This document shows, piece by piece, positions 1 to 7,852 of a stretch of DNA of 21,593 nt. A program made the translations under genes and the position numbers. Origin of the DNA: a virus. The notes beneath the pieces are model-generated. The model did no database searches. It was not told the DNA's origin and saw only the letters and a program-made list of their open reading frames with translations. The DNA lies in the IMG/VR virus record IMGVR_UViG_3300028742_000091, positions 1 through 21,593 of that record. The stretch is one strand, 5' to 3'. Every line of letters begins with the position of its first letter. Positions within the stretch are counted from its first letter, which is position 1.

Positions 1-1
1 C

Positions 2-1960
2 ATGAATGAGACAGCGAAAAATGTGTTGCTCTGGGTGATCATCGCGGTGGTCCTGTTCACCGTATTCCAGAGCTTCAATCCCCGCGGCACGTCCTCTTCG
101 GACCTCGCCTACAGCGCGTTTGTGCAGAGTGTGGACAACGGCAACGTGTCCACCGCCACGATCAGTGCAGACCAGCCAGCCACCATCAGCGGCAAATTGA
201 AGGATGGCAGTGTGTTCCACACGGTGGCGCCGATGCTCGGCTTCTCGACCAATGCCGTGGTCAAGCAGATGCAGGACAAGGGTGTCGAGGTCCGTCAGGA
301 TCCATCCGAAGGATTCTCGCTGGTTGGCTTGTTGATCAGCTGGCTGCCGGTGCTGTTGATCGTGGGCGTGTTCATCTGGTTCATGCGTCAGATGCAGTCT
401 GGCGGTGGTAGCCGCGGCGCGATGAGTTTCGGCCGTTCGCGCGCCAAGCTGCAGGGCGAAGATCAGATCAAGGTCAATTTCAGCGACGTCGCCGGTTGCG
501 ACGAAGCCAAAGAGGAAGTCGGCGAGCTGGTCGAGTTCCTGCGCGATCCGGGCCGGTTCCAGAAGCTCGGTGGCAAGATTCCGCGTGGCGTGCTGATGGT
601 TGGCCCGCCCGGTACCGGCAAGACGCTGCTGGCGAAGGCCATTGCCGGTGAGGCCAAGGTGCCGTTTTTCGCGATCTCCGGTTCCGACTTCGTCGAGATG
701 TTTGTCGGCGTGGGCGCCAGTCGCGTGCGTGACATGTTCGAGCAGGCCAAGAAGCACGCGCCATGCATCATCTTCATCGACGAGATCGATGCCGTCGGCC
801 GCCATCGCGGCGCCGGTCTGGGTGGTGGTCATGACGAGCGCGAGCAGACGCTGAACCAGTTGCTGGTCGAAATGGATGGCTTCGAAGGTACCGAAGGCAT
901 CATCGTGATCGCCGCGACCAACCGTCCTGACGTGCTGGACCCGGCGTTGCTGCGTCCGGGCCGCTTCGACCGTCAGGTCGTGGTGGGCTTGCCCGACGTG
1001 CGTGGTCGCGAGCAGATCCTCAAGGTGCACATGCGCAAGGTGCCCACCGCCAGCGACGTCAATGCCATGACCATCGCACGCGGCACGCCGGGTTTCTCCG
1101 GAGCCGATCTGGCTAATCTGGTCAATGAAGCTGCGCTGTTTGCCGCGCGTGAGAATGCGCGCGAAGTGCGCATGGTTCATCTGGACAAGGCACGCGACAA
1201 GATTCTGATGGGCACCGAACGTCGCTCGATGGCGATGAGCGAGGACGAGAAGAAACTCACCGCTTATCACGAGGCTGGTCACGCTATCGTCGGCCGTCTG
1301 GTGCCCGAGCACGATCCCGTCTACAAGGTGACCATCATCCCGCGTGGGCGCGCGCTCGGCGTCACCATGTATCTGCCCGAAGGCGACAAGTACAGCATCA
1401 ACCGCGTCGCGATCCAGTCGCAGCTCTGCTCCCTGTACGGTGGCCGTGTCGCTGAAGAACTGATCTTCGGTGCCGACAAGGTTACTACCGGTGCCTCCAA
1501 CGACATTGAGCGCGCCACCAAGATGGCACGCAACATGGCGACCAAGTGGGGCTTGTCCGACGAGCTGGGTCCAATCACCTATGGTGAGGACGAGGACGAA
1601 GTCTTCCTCGGCCGTTCGGTGACCCAGCACAAGAGCATCTCCAACGAGACCGCCAGCAAGATCGACGAAGTCGTACGCGGCATTCTTGATCGCGCCTACG
1701 CGCGTAGCAGGGAACTACTGACAGCAAATCTCGACAAACTGCACACCATGGCCGAGTTGCTGCTGCAGTACGAAACGATCGACGCACACCAGATCGACGA
1801 CATCATGGCGGGGCGCGAGCCTGGTCCGCCGGCGGATTGGACCAAGAACGCGTCAACCGGAACGCCACCACCGCCACCGCCGCCGAAAGGTGATGCGGGC
1901 TTGCCAGTGGGCAAGGTCGGCGATCCGGCTACGCAGAATCGCTCGGGGCTGGAAAGCTGA
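2..1960 (+). CDS. ftsH: ATP-dependent zinc metalloprotease FtsH
   Basis: Membrane-anchored AAA+ protease that extracts and degrades membrane proteins and unstable cytosolic regulators; family members act as hexamers in the inner membrane. The 652 aa chain is full length for the family. It has an N-terminal membrane helix (about 8-23), a periplasmic domain, a second helix (about 108-128), a Walker A GPPGTGKT at 201-208, a Walker B IIFIDEID near 256, the second-region-of-homology arginines ([18 protein letters not shown]), the zinc site HEAGH at 423-427 and the third zinc ligand Asp501 in SNDIERAT. The C-terminus is a variable linker with seven prolines. The ATG at base 2 gives the normal family start; its RBS is outside the window. 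A hairpin and then tRNA genes follow rather than folP, which often follows ftsH in related bacteria. Host chromosomal gene. Confidence 0.98.
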   Translation: MNETAKNVLLWVIIAVVLFTVFQSFNPRGTSSSDLAYSAFVQSVDNGNVSTATISADQPATISGKLKDGSVFHTVAPMLGFSTNAVVKQMQDKGVEVRQDPSEGFSLVGLLISWLPVLLIVGVFIWFMRQMQSGGGSRGAMSFGRSRAKLQGEDQIKVNFSDVAGCDEAKEEVGELVEFLRDPGRFQKLGGKIPRGVLMVGPPGTGKTLLAKAIAGEAKVPFFAISGSDFVEMFVGVGASRVRDMFEQAKKHAPCIIFIDEIDAVGRHRGAGLGGGHDEREQTLNQLLVEMDGFEGTEGIIVIAATNRPDVLDPALLRPGRFDRQVVVGLPDVRGREQILKVHMRKVPTASDVNAMTIARGTPGFSGADLANLVNEAALFAARENAREVRMVHLDKARDKILMGTERRSMAMSEDEKKLTAYHEAGHAIVGRLVPEHDPVYKVTIIPRGRALGVTMYLPEGDKYSINRVAIQSQLCSLYGGRVAEELIFGADKVTTGASNDIERATKMARNMATKWGLSDELGPITYGEDEDEVFLGRSVTQHKSISNETASKIDEVVRGILDRAYARSRELLTANLDKLHTMAELLLQYETIDAHQIDDIMAGREPGPPADWTKNASTGTPPPPPPPKGDAGLPVGKVGDPATQNRSGLES

Positions 1961-1986
1961 GCCTTTATTTGGACGTCTAAAGCATG

Positions 1987-2017
1987 CGGCAGCGCTTGCA
2001 ACCTCAGAGCGCTGCCG
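1987..2017 (+). terminator. Hairpin downstream of ftsH, possible terminator
   Basis: A perfect 10-bp inverted repeat (CGGCAGCGCT / AGCGCTGCCG, 11-nt loop) starts 27 nt after the ftsH stop. No T-tract follows, so intrinsic termination is uncertain; it may instead stabilise the 3' end of the mRNA. Confidence 0.45.
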
Positions 2018-2150
2018 ATGACGTTGATTCGCCATGTCGTGCGCTTGCGCTGGTCGCCCCATGTTCCGGATGTGTCGCTCGCGGAGTCATCTGCCGGGCC
2101 ATATTCATGCCACAAGGCAACCGGCCATGAAATCTTTTTGACGAAAAGTG

Positions 2151-2179
2151 TTGACGCACGAGGGCGGAGTCTGAATAAT
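2151..2179 (+). promoter_or_regulatory. Sigma-70 promoter for tRNA-Arg(ACG)
   Basis: TTGACG and AATAAT separated by 17 nt, 64 nt upstream of the tRNA-Arg gene. A second TTGACG box lies 13 nt upstream but has no matching -10. Assigned by consensus only. Confidence 0.5.
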
Positions 2180-2242
2180 TCCGCTTCTCGCTTCACCGCC
2201 TTGATGCCCCAACATCCCGGCGGCGAGGTGAAACACTTCAGT

Positions 2243-2319
2243 GCGCCCGTAGCTCAGTTGGATAGAGTACCTGGCTACGAACTAGGTGGTCGGGAGTTCG
2301 AATCTCTCCGGGCGCACCA
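2243..2319 (+). tRNA. tRNA-Arg (anticodon ACG)
   Basis: A 77-nt cloverleaf. Acceptor GCGCCCG pairs with CGGGCGC and CCA is encoded. Anticodon loop CTACGAA gives ACG (Arg CGU/CGC/CGA through inosine). T-arm loop is TTCGAAT. It is followed directly by its own terminator, so it is a separate transcript from the next four tRNAs. Confidence 0.97.
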
Positions 2320-2333
2320 TTTTATTCGCGAGG

Positions 2334-2360
2334 CGGGGTGCTTGCACCCCGTTTTGTTTT
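2334..2360 (+). terminator. Rho-independent terminator after tRNA-Arg
   Basis: Perfect 8-bp stem CGGGGTGC / GCACCCCG with a TT apex, followed by TTTTGTTTT. A classic intrinsic terminator 15 nt after the tRNA CCA end. Confidence 0.92.
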
Positions 2361-2428
2361 CACGGAGAAGGGCGCTTCTTCTTCCATGAAAACAGTGTTC
2401 CAAGATCTACGGTGTGCTTTGATACGGA

Positions 2429-2457
2429 TTGACTGAGCGAGGCGTCACCCGTAACAT
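2429..2457 (+). promoter_or_regulatory. Sigma-70 promoter for the Pro-Arg-His-Lys tRNA cluster
   Basis: TTGACT, 17-nt spacer, TAACAT, placed 39 nt upstream of tRNA-Pro and after the terminator of the preceding tRNA. The strong match and its location make it the likely promoter of the four-tRNA unit. Confidence 0.65.
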
Positions 2458-2495
2458 TTGAGGGCTTCGATGAGTTGAAGTGTTTCGATGATTCG

Positions 2496-2572
2496 CGGGG
2501 TATAGCTCAGTCTGGTAGAGCGTTGCGTTTGGGACGCAAAAGTCGGGGGTTCGAATCCCTCTGCCCCGACCA
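2496..2572 (+). tRNA. tRNA-Pro (anticodon TGG)
   Basis: 77 nt. Acceptor CGGGGTA / TGCCCCG, discriminator A, CCA encoded. Anticodon stem TTGCG / CGCAA with loop TTTGGGA gives TGG (Pro CCA). First gene of the four-tRNA unit. Confidence 0.97.
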
Positions 2573-2606
2573 TCTCGGCCAGCAACATGTTCTACTGGCA
2601 GTGCTT

Positions 2607-2683
2607 GCGCCTGTAGCTCAACCGGATAGAGCATCGGCCTTCTAAGCCGACGGTTGCAGGTTCGAGTCCTGTCGGGCGCACCA
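2607..2683 (+). tRNA. tRNA-Arg (anticodon TCT)
   Basis: 77 nt. Acceptor GCGCCTG / CGGGCGC (one T-G pair), anticodon stem TCGGC / GCCGA, loop CTTCTAA gives TCT (Arg AGA). CCA encoded. It lies 34 nt after tRNA-Pro. Confidence 0.97.
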
Positions 2684-2697
2684 GTTTCAAGATTTAT

Positions 2698-2775
2698 GGT
2701 GGGTGTAGCTCAGCTGGTTAGAGTCCCGGATTGTGATTCCGGTTGTCGTGGGTTCGAATCCCATCATCCACCCCA
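2698..2775 (+). tRNA. tRNA-His (anticodon GTG)
   Basis: Counted from the extra G(-1) that pairs with discriminator C73, the hallmark of tRNA-His. Acceptor GTGGGTG / CATCCAC, anticodon stem CCGGA / TCCGG, loop TTGTGAT gives GTG. CCA encoded. Confidence 0.97.
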
Positions 2776-2798
2776 GTTTCAGTGACAAACAAGTTCCG

Positions 2799-2874
<76 letters not shown>

Positions 2875-2881
2875 ATCAAGC

Positions 2882-2918
2882 CAAGACGCCGATCGCTTGC
2901 GATCGGCGTCTTGCTTTG
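2882..2918 (+). terminator. Terminator closing the tRNA-Pro-Arg-His-Lys unit
   Basis: An almost uninterrupted palindrome, 2882-2896 with 2899-2913, forms a 14-15 bp stem with a minimal apex, followed by a weak T-run (CTTTG). It starts 8 nt after the tRNA-Lys CCA. Confidence 0.8.
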
Positions 2919-3012
2919 TGCCTTCGGGATGGAGCTTGCCGCTAGGGTTGCAGGTGCATCCGGGGCGTTACGGGCAGGGTATTGGTGATTGCGACCGGCA
3001 TTGTCAGCGCGC

Positions 3013-3042
3013 TTGTGCTGCGGGGCCGTGCAACCTTAAAAT
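3013..3042 (+). promoter_or_regulatory. Possible promoter for tRNA-Leu
   Basis: TTGTGC, 18-nt spacer, TAAAAT, in the 260-nt stretch between the tRNA-Lys terminator and tRNA-Leu. It would give a long leader (about 130 nt). I saw no other convincing feature in 2919-3179. Confidence 0.4.
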
Positions 3043-3179
3043 GATACGCTTTCGTGTAAGGGAATCATTGACTTAGACGGACGTGGCGGTGCGGGTCGAA
3101 ACGGTAAGCCCGGCTGAGGTTGGCTGGAGATATTTAGTTTCAGATTCCAGTAGTTACGCGGGTCTGACAAGGGTGACAG

Positions 3180-3264
3180 GCGAGAGTGGCGGAATTGGTA
3201 GACGCACCAGATTTAGGTTCTGACATCGAAAGATGTGCGGGTTCGAGTCCCGCCTCTCGCACCA
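3180..3264 (+). tRNA. tRNA-Leu (anticodon TAG), prophage integration target
   Basis: 85-nt class II tRNA. Acceptor GCGAGAG / CTCTCGC, variable arm CATC-GAAA-GATG, T-arm GCGGG / CCCGC, CCA encoded. Anticodon loop TTTAGGT gives TAG (Leu CUA). The outer anticodon-stem pair is a C-A mismatch. The gene is intact although a prophage begins just downstream: the integrase stop lies 85 nt past its CCA and points toward it, the usual arrangement for tRNA-targeted tyrosine integrases whose att core rebuilds the tRNA 3' end. Confidence 0.96.
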
Positions 3265-3348
3265 ACCACTTGTTATTAGAATCAGTCACTTAGGCGTTGT
3301 TGAGTCAACAAGCATCTTATCTGTTTGATGTTCTCTGTCTCCCCACGA
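3220..3348. other. Probable attL, host-prophage junction
   Basis: The left attachment site must lie between the 3' half of tRNA-Leu and the integrase stop codon. Tyrosine integrases commonly use the anticodon or T-arm through to the 3' end of a tRNA as the core. The exact core cannot be set because attR lies right of the window; a copy of the tRNA-Leu 3' end is expected there. Position inferred. Confidence 0.6.
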
Positions 3349-4566
3349 TCAAATCGAAGCATCGGAAGCCTCAGCAGCAGCGGCGTTCCGTAGCTGGGTC
3401 AGATTCATTGCGGCACTGGTGAGACTGCTGGTAGCCAAGTGCAGGTAGCCCTGGGTCGTGACGATGGTCGAATGACCGAGCCACTCCTTCACCACCATCA
3501 TGTCCACGCCGGCCCGCAGCAGGCGGCTCGCGCAGGTGTGACGCAGGGAGTGGATGACGCAATCCCCGTGGGTGACCCCGGCCACCTTCTTGGCCCGCTT
3601 CCAGATGTGCTGTGCCCGACAGGCGTTGAGGTCGGCAAACGGGCCTTTGGCGATCCCCTTGCACCCGTCGAGTACCTCCCGGCACTTCTCGGTCATGGGC
3701 ACGCTGCGCGGCTTGCCGGTCTTTAGCTCCGTCTTCGTGTGCAGCTTAATCATCCCCACGGTGGACGAGCGGGGCATCTCCAGTTGCTCCCAGCGCAGCT
3801 TCAGGGCCTCACTGAGCCGCAGGCCCGACTCGACCAGTACCAGGAACAGCGCGTGGTAGCGGTAGGCGTTGAGGTGGCGCGGAGGGCCTCCCTGGGGGCC
3901 GGGGCGTTCCTCGTCCAGCCCAAGGACCGCCGAGAAGATCGCGGCCTCGTGCTCGGGGGACATGAAGTATTCCCGTGCGCCCCTCTCCTTGAGCTGCTTC
4001 ACCTTCGGGAAGGTCAGAGGGGCGCCAACCCAGCTCGTCGGGTCTTCCTCGCGTTGCTCCACGATGACGTTGAACATGCGGCGTAGGACGGCGAGGTGTC
4101 GGTTCACGGTTGCCCCGGACAGCCGGCGTTCCTCAGACAGCACCTTCACGACTCGCTTCACCGCCCGCCCGTCGATCATGGCCAGGGGCGTGTCGGCCCC
4201 TAGAATTTCCTCCAGCGTCCGCGCGAGACGTCCGTACTCCAGAGACGCCTTTATGCGGCCCCACACGGTCAGGTCGCGCAAGCAGCGGTCAAGGGCCACC
4301 TTGAGCGTGAGCCCGCCCTCAGCGCGCAGAGCGGAAGCGTGAGACACACTCCCTTCACCACGCACGAGTGCAACGATGTCCGCCTGGGTCATGAGGGGGT
4401 TCTGGCGTACCGCCTCGGCCACCTCTGCCTCCTTGCGTATCGCCAAGTCCTTCTTTCGGGTGTTGGAGCTGACGACGATGCGCCGGCCGTTCACTTGCAA
4501 GCGGATCATGTAGTACCGGGTGTCAGCTTGGCCCGGTTTGATGGTTCCCTTCAGTTCTAAAGGCAT
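3349..4566 (-). CDS. int: Tyrosine-family phage integrase
   Basis: Site-specific recombinase that inserts and excises the prophage at tRNA-Leu. The 405 aa protein has an N-terminal arm-binding/SAM-like core (about 85-190) and a C-terminal catalytic domain with Arg250 (ESGLRLSEAL), a lysine in the TKTELKTGK turn (278-285), His339 and Arg342 (HSLRHT), His365 (WLGH) and the nucleophile Tyr374 (TQGYLHL). All catalytic positions are present, so it looks functional. The ATG has a good Shine-Dalgarno (AGGAG) just upstream. Its stop is 85 nt from the tRNA-Leu end. A terminator separates it from the upstream winged-helix gene, so the two are at least partly transcribed apart. Confidence 0.96.
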   Translation of the reverse strand: MPLELKGTIKPGQADTRYYMIRLQVNGRRIVVSSNTRKKDLAIRKEAEVAEAVRQNPLMTQADIVALVRGEGSVSHASALRAEGGLTLKVALDRCLRDLTVWGRIKASLEYGRLARTLEEILGADTPLAMIDGRAVKRVVKVLSEERRLSGATVNRHLAVLRRMFNVIVEQREEDPTSWVGAPLTFPKVKQLKERGAREYFMSPEHEAAIFSAVLGLDEERPGPQGGPPRHLNAYRYHALFLVLVESGLRLSEALKLRWEQLEMPRSSTVGMIKLHTKTELKTGKPRSVPMTEKCREVLDGCKGIAKGPFADLNACRAQHIWKRAKKVAGVTHGDCVIHSLRHTCASRLLRAGVDMMVVKEWLGHSTIVTTQGYLHLATSSLTSAAMNLTQLRNAAAAEASDASI

Positions 4567-4587
4567 TTCGATCTCCTGAAACGAAGA

Positions 4588-4609
4588 AACCCGCCTCGGT
4601 GGGCGGGTT
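4588..4609 (-). terminator. Terminator between winged-helix gene and integrase
   Basis: On the minus strand AACCCGCC pairs with GGCGGGTT (8 bp, 6-nt loop) and is followed by a T-rich run. It lies 30 nt past the stop of the upstream gene and 21 nt before the integrase start, so it would limit read-through into int. Confidence 0.75.
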
Positions 4610-4638
4610 CGTCGGGTGTTGCGCGTGAATGAGGGCGG

Positions 4639-5040
4639 CTAGGCGGTCTTAGCCTCTGCTTTCGCCAGCAGTTTGTTGAACAGCTTGGTCAAGTCGTTGA
4701 TGAACTTCTCGCCCTCGGTGGTCACCACCACTGTGTTGACACGGTTGTCGGACTCCAGTGGCTCCAGGTGGATCACGGGGCGCAGCGGGGACTGGACAAC
4801 GCCCTGACGCTTGCCCCGCAGGTAGCGGAGCTGACGGGACAGGGTGGCGCCGTCTTTCGTGGGGTGCATGTTGAGAGCCGCAGCGACTTCAGGCTGCGTG
4901 ACGTTCGGATGCTCGACTGCGACCAGCAGGGGCAGCAGGTTCGAGATGGTGAACTGGGGGTTCGCCTCCAGTTCCTTCAGCGAGTGCTGAAGCAGTAGCC
5001 GCAAGATGTGTGCTGTCTGCTTCGATGTCAGGGAGTTCAT
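4639..5040 (-). CDS. MarR-like winged-helix DNA-binding protein
   Basis: A 133 aa protein with the layout of a MarR-type winged helix. An N-terminal helix is followed by a helix-turn-helix (about 48-72, VTQPEVAAALNM ... SRQLRYL), a beta wing (about 86-107, ending NTVVVTTEGEKF) and a C-terminal helix. The ATG at 5040 is chosen over a non-ATG start 57 nt further upstream because AAGGA lies 6-7 nt before it. It sits directly upstream of int with its own candidate promoter, and no other repressor-like gene is visible, so it may regulate lysogeny or integration; that role is inferred. Confidence 0.8.
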   Translation of the reverse strand: MNSLTSKQTAHILRLLLQHSLKELEANPQFTISNLLPLLVAVEHPNVTQPEVAAALNMHPTKDGATLSRQLRYLRGKRQGVVQSPLRPVIHLEPLESDNRVNTVVVTTEGEKFINDLTKLFNKLLAKAEAKTA

Positions 5041-5227
5041 CGGAAGTCCTTGCGAGCGGGGGCGTACCCCATGATAGGTAAAGCATGATGAGTCCACAAG
5101 CGACTAACGCGCTTGATGTTCCAGTCCGATAGAGCCAGAACTCTCCTCTCCTAAAGTCTTCGATGAGACCGAAAGACATGCGGAAGTGGTGCAGCAGCGC
5201 GATGTGGGCTAGTAGAGCGTGGATCAC
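4889..5227 (-). CDS. Possible small membrane protein overlapping the winged-helix gene
   Basis: A GTG start at 5227 has an excellent AAGGAG with 6-nt spacing. It opens a 112-codon frame whose N-terminal half reads like a real protein, with one hydrophobic helix (SSALVACGLIMLYLSWG, about 49-65). The C-terminal third overlaps the 5' end of the winged-helix gene by about 150 nt in another frame and looks like shadow sequence. It could be a real short phage gene with a long overlap or a decayed one; no family recognised. Confidence 0.35.
   Translation of the reverse strand: MIHALLAHIALLHHFRMSFGLIEDFRRGEFWLYRTGTSSALVACGLIMLYLSWGTPPLARTSDELPDIEADSTHLAATASALAEGTGGEPPVHHLEPAAPAGRSRASERHAA
5071..5099 (-). 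promoter_or_regulatory. Sigma-70 promoter for the winged-helix gene
   Basis: On the minus strand: TTGTGG, 17-nt spacer, TATCAT, about 30 nt upstream of the ATG at 5040. It gives a short leader that includes the AAGGA ribosome site. Confidence 0.55.
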
Positions 5228-5310
5228 TGAGAACTCCTTGTGGCCGTGGGGGATTACGGCGGGGCACATTTAAGACAGGGGACGGTGTGTCGTGCAAGAC
5301 GCTGCTTGCG

Positions 5311-5436
5311 TCACATTTCGTCGTCAGGCGTCAGCGTATGGACGAAGGCCCTTGCTACAGCTTCGTCGAGGGTGACACCTGTAATTTCATCCAGTGTGTC
5401 ATTCAGTCGCACCACTTCACTGTATGGGTACAGCAT
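5311..5436 (-). CDS. Small phage protein, 41 aa, unknown
   Basis: An acidic 41 aa protein starting MLYPYSEVVRL and ending TPDDEM. The ATG is preceded by a strong GGGAGG with ideal spacing and overlaps the stop of the upstream 58-codon membrane gene by one base (TGATG), which indicates translational coupling. No family recognised. Its position beyond the early genes and before int fits the many small accessory genes of T7-like phages. Confidence 0.65.
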   Translation of the reverse strand: MLYPYSEVVRLNDTLDEITGVTLDEAVARAFVHTLTPDDEM

Positions 5437-5612
5437 CAGCACCTCCCACTGCGGTAGGACATGACGCCCCACGCGATCAGCACGGCCAAGTAGACCACGC
5501 AGTAGACCGCAGCGAGCTTGCCGGAACCGATGGATGCGACGGCGAACCCCAGGAGCGCCAGGGCCACCATGAGGACGCGGAGGACAAGTGGATAGCGTGA
5601 GATTTTGCGCAT
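5436..5612 (-). CDS. Small two-helix membrane protein, 58 aa
   Basis: Starts MRKISRYPLVLR, then two hydrophobic segments (about 9-28 and 33-51) separated by a short Gly/Ser/Lys turn; ends in RSGRC. That predicts a helical hairpin in the inner membrane with basic ends inside. The ribosome site is weak (TTGGAAA). Its stop overlaps the next gene's start by one base, and the pair is oriented like the early phage genes. Function unknown; a role in superinfection exclusion or as a membrane inhibitor would be speculation. Confidence 0.6.
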   Translation of the reverse strand: MRKISRYPLVLRVLMVALALLGFAVASIGSGKLAAVYCVVYLAVLIAWGVMSYRSGRC

Positions 5613-5732
5613 GGAGTTTCCAAGGTAATTGACGATTTGAACTGAGTCCGGCCGCAGGTAACGACGCCGCTTTCACCGGCGTTGGAGTCTGTTTGTGGAA
5701 GTCGCGCACCGTCGCGTCGCGGAGAGGTACAA

Positions 5733-6158
5733 GTGAACAAAAAGCCAGTGATCCTCGTTGTGGACGACGAACACTTAGTTTTGGAAACTGTCGTCGCACT
5801 ACTTGAGAACATCAGGGGCTACAACGTCATCGGTGCGCACTCATTTGATAGCGCGGCAGGCCATCTGGCTGATCGCGACTCTGTGGCGATCCTTATCAGT
5901 GATTACAGGCTCTGGAAGCGGAGGTCAGGGCTAGAACTCTGCGAGATTGCTGTGGCTCTCAACGCCGGCATCGCTATCGTTCTGATGTCTGCGGAGTCCG
6001 AGTACGACATGAGCGTGCGACCGCAGCGGGCGGTCTACTTGCAGAAGCCCTTTGGACGCTACGATCTGCTTAACGCGATCAAAGCCGCGAAGTTAAAAGT
6101 TAAAGAGGTGAACAGGGATGCCGGAGGAAGTGAGAGCAGCGCTCTTGCCGGTGTGTAA
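5733..6158 (+). CDS. Single-domain (CheY-like) response regulator, prophage cargo
   Basis: A 141 aa receiver domain with no recognisable output domain. The acidic pair Asp11-Asp12 (VVDDEH), phosphoacceptor Asp57 (LISDYRL), Ser86 (VLMSAES) and Lys105-Pro106 (LQKPFG) match the CheY active site, so it should accept phosphate from a histidine kinase. The GTG at 5733 is preferred because GAGAGG lies 5 nt upstream and the receiver fold starts immediately after. No kinase is encoded nearby, so a host kinase would have to supply the phosphate. It runs opposite to the phage genes and overlaps the next gene by 41 nt. Cargo rather than phage core is inferred from orientation. Confidence 0.85.
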   Translation: MNKKPVILVVDDEHLVLETVVALLENIRGYNVIGAHSFDSAAGHLADRDSVAILISDYRLWKRRSGLELCEIAVALNAGIAIVLMSAESEYDMSVRPQRAVYLQKPFGRYDLLNAIKAAKLKVKEVNRDAGGSESSALAGV

Positions 6159-6585
6159 GGCCCTCGCGAAGCTCGCGATGCGTTTGCACAACCAGCAGCA
6201 CAGTCAGCGGCGTAACGCTGACGGTTTCATCGAGAGCCGCTCGCACTGGACGGTCGCTGATATCAATCCCCCATCCATGTGGCTTGCCGGCTACCCGGGG
6301 AACAACGCGCTAGGCGGGGCCACTGCGGCCGTACTTAGGGTGCAGTGCAGGTTCCTTACTGCAATGGCTAGCGACGATGAAATAGATCCATTGTGGGTCT
6401 GTCGCGTGCTCCAGCATCTTGGCGACGAGTGCGCGCAGGAGTATTCCCCAGCGGTCACGAGGCTCGCGGCGCGCTTCTCTTTTGAGCTTCCACGAACGCC
6501 GCGAGACCTGACGAATTGCACCACGTTACGAGACGAGTTCGCCGAGGGAGAGTGGCTGCCCAGGACGCCACTTCCGAAGAAGTAG
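6118..6585 (+). CDS. Unknown 155 aa protein, partner of the response regulator
   Basis: Mostly helical, soluble, no signal peptide or membrane segment. The N-terminus is a basic helix (ALLPVCKALAKLAMRLH) and the C-terminus is rich in Pro and Arg. The ATG lies inside the end of the response regulator gene (41-nt overlap) with AGAGG upstream, so the two are probably co-translated and may act together. I recognise no family. An adaptor or output partner for the receiver domain is a guess from context. Confidence 0.65.
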   Translation: MPEEVRAALLPVCKALAKLAMRLHNQQHSQRRNADGFIESRSHWTVADINPPSMWLAGYPGNNALGGATAAVLRVQCRFLTAMASDDEIDPLWVCRVLQHLGDECAQEYSPAVTRLAARFSFELPRTPRDLTNCTTLRDEFAEGEWLPRTPLPKK

Positions 6586-6901
6586 CTGTAGGGTTTTTCC
6601 TACAAGGAACGGGGCTTCATGCCCTCAATGGTCTGGTGTATTGTCCACCTCTGATGCACGAGCTAGAGCCTGGAAAACGGGCCAGTATGCGGAGGGGCAC
6701 CCTCTAGAGGGAAAACATGGAACTTGTTCGCTGCCTGCAGCAAGCGCCGTGCATCAGTCGTTCGTTTGGTGATGGGTCGTTGTTAGCCTTCGCTCCGTTT
6801 TTGCGAGCGAGGCCGGTAGCGCCAGTACATCACCTTCCGCCGTCACTGCCCTCAGTGACAGCTTCTATCCTCTCAAAGCACGGATATAAGGATATTCAGC
6901 T
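6586..6901 (+). other. Gap with no confident gene
   Basis: 316 nt between cargo genes. It begins with a 6-bp inverted repeat (TGTAGG / CCTACA, 6587-6604). An open frame 6717-6905 has an AGAGGG before its ATG and its stop overlaps the next gene's ATG by 4 bases (ATGA). Its 62-residue product looks compositionally random, so I treat it as a possible leader rather than a gene. Promoter(s) for the secreted-protein gene probably lie here, but no convincing -35/-10 pair was seen. Confidence 0.5.
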
Positions 6902-7837
6902 ATGAAGATTACTTGGTTTGCGATTGCCATTCTCGGCCTGCTGATGTTGTCGCCGAGCGTCTTTGCTCAAACTGCGGGAGACTATGCATACCTTTGCAAC
7001 GACTGCACACCGGCCCAAACGCTTGCGGACGCCCAATACGGCGGAGATGGCGATTACTTCATCTACGATTTCGTTCAAAGCAAACTGACGCACTACAGCG
7101 TCACGGGTAGCGACACGAATGTCGTCGGAGCGCCCAATAACAACGCACCGAACGTCAACCAGCCTCGCAAGGTGACGTTGGTAGCGAACACGGCTGCAAG
7201 CCTCTCGGTTTTCAGCAATGCGCAGACTTTGTATAACCAGAATGGCGGAAGCGCGAGTGTCTACGGAAGCGCCAGTGTCAATATTGCTTCGCCGGCTCTA
7301 ACCACGGCTATATCGATGGGGCCACACCCCTTGGTCGATCCAAACGGGCGCGCAAATGCATTCGACATGGTTCAGTCGCCCAGCTGGCAGCCAACCCTTA
7401 TAAATTCGGCCATTGGCAACATCGCCTGGCCTGCGACCGTCAGAACTGATATCGCAACAATTCTGAATGTGTTCTTTAACAATGGCTTGATAAAGACACC
7501 GATCCAGTGCTTCGTCACAATAACATTTCCGGATGGAAGCACTTCGATCATCCAATTCAACACCACCACGCAGGCCTGGACCTACGTCGCAAATTCGTCA
7601 AAGGACGCGTACGGCAATCCGATCCCGGAAACTTCAGTCGAGGCAGCAGGCGGCCTCAATTCAGCGAGGAACTACACCTTCCCCGGCAACGCCAACGGTA
7701 ACTTTGTGGGCAACCAGCAAATTCACAACATGAACGCACTTGGCATCAGCGTCGATGTAGTGAACTATAATGATATATGGGTACTGGCTTGCACCAACTC
7801 TGCGGGCCAGACTCACTGTGTGACCATACTTGAGTAG
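6902..7837 (+). CDS. Secreted protein of unknown function, 311 aa, prophage cargo
   Basis: A clear signal peptide (MKITWFAIAILGLLMLSPS, likely cut after VFA at about 22) is followed by a mature domain rich in Asn, Ser, Thr and Gly. Cysteines occur in a YLCNDC motif near the new N-terminus and again near the end (LACTN, THCVT), suggesting disulfides. It is exported and periplasmic or extracellular; no membrane anchor or enzymatic motif seen. AAGGA lies about 9 nt upstream of the ATG. The region looks more AT-rich than the phage core and is on the opposite strand, both consistent with acquired cargo. No family recognised. Confidence 0.8.
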   Translation: MKITWFAIAILGLLMLSPSVFAQTAGDYAYLCNDCTPAQTLADAQYGGDGDYFIYDFVQSKLTHYSVTGSDTNVVGAPNNNAPNVNQPRKVTLVANTAASLSVFSNAQTLYNQNGGSASVYGSASVNIASPALTTAISMGPHPLVDPNGRANAFDMVQSPSWQPTLINSAIGNIAWPATVRTDIATILNVFFNNGLIKTPIQCFVTITFPDGSTSIIQFNTTTQAWTYVANSSKDAYGNPIPETSVEAAGGLNSARNYTFPGNANGNFVGNQQIHNMNALGISVDVVNYNDIWVLACTNSAGQTHCVTILE

Positions 7838-7852
7838 GCTGGGGTAACTGCC

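Noticed and set aside
2018-2389. 123-codon open frame across tRNA-Arg
   Set aside because: It runs through a tRNA gene and its terminator; product unlike a protein.
5311-5799. Long form (162 codons) of the frame ending at 5311
   Set aside because: The upstream two-thirds is antisense to the response regulator and overlaps the 58-codon gene; the internal ATG at 5436 has a strong ribosome site.
6717-6905. 62-codon frame with AGAGGG before ATG and an ATGA overlap with the secreted-protein gene
   Set aside because: Start and overlap look good but the product is compositionally random; kept only as a note, not called as a gene.
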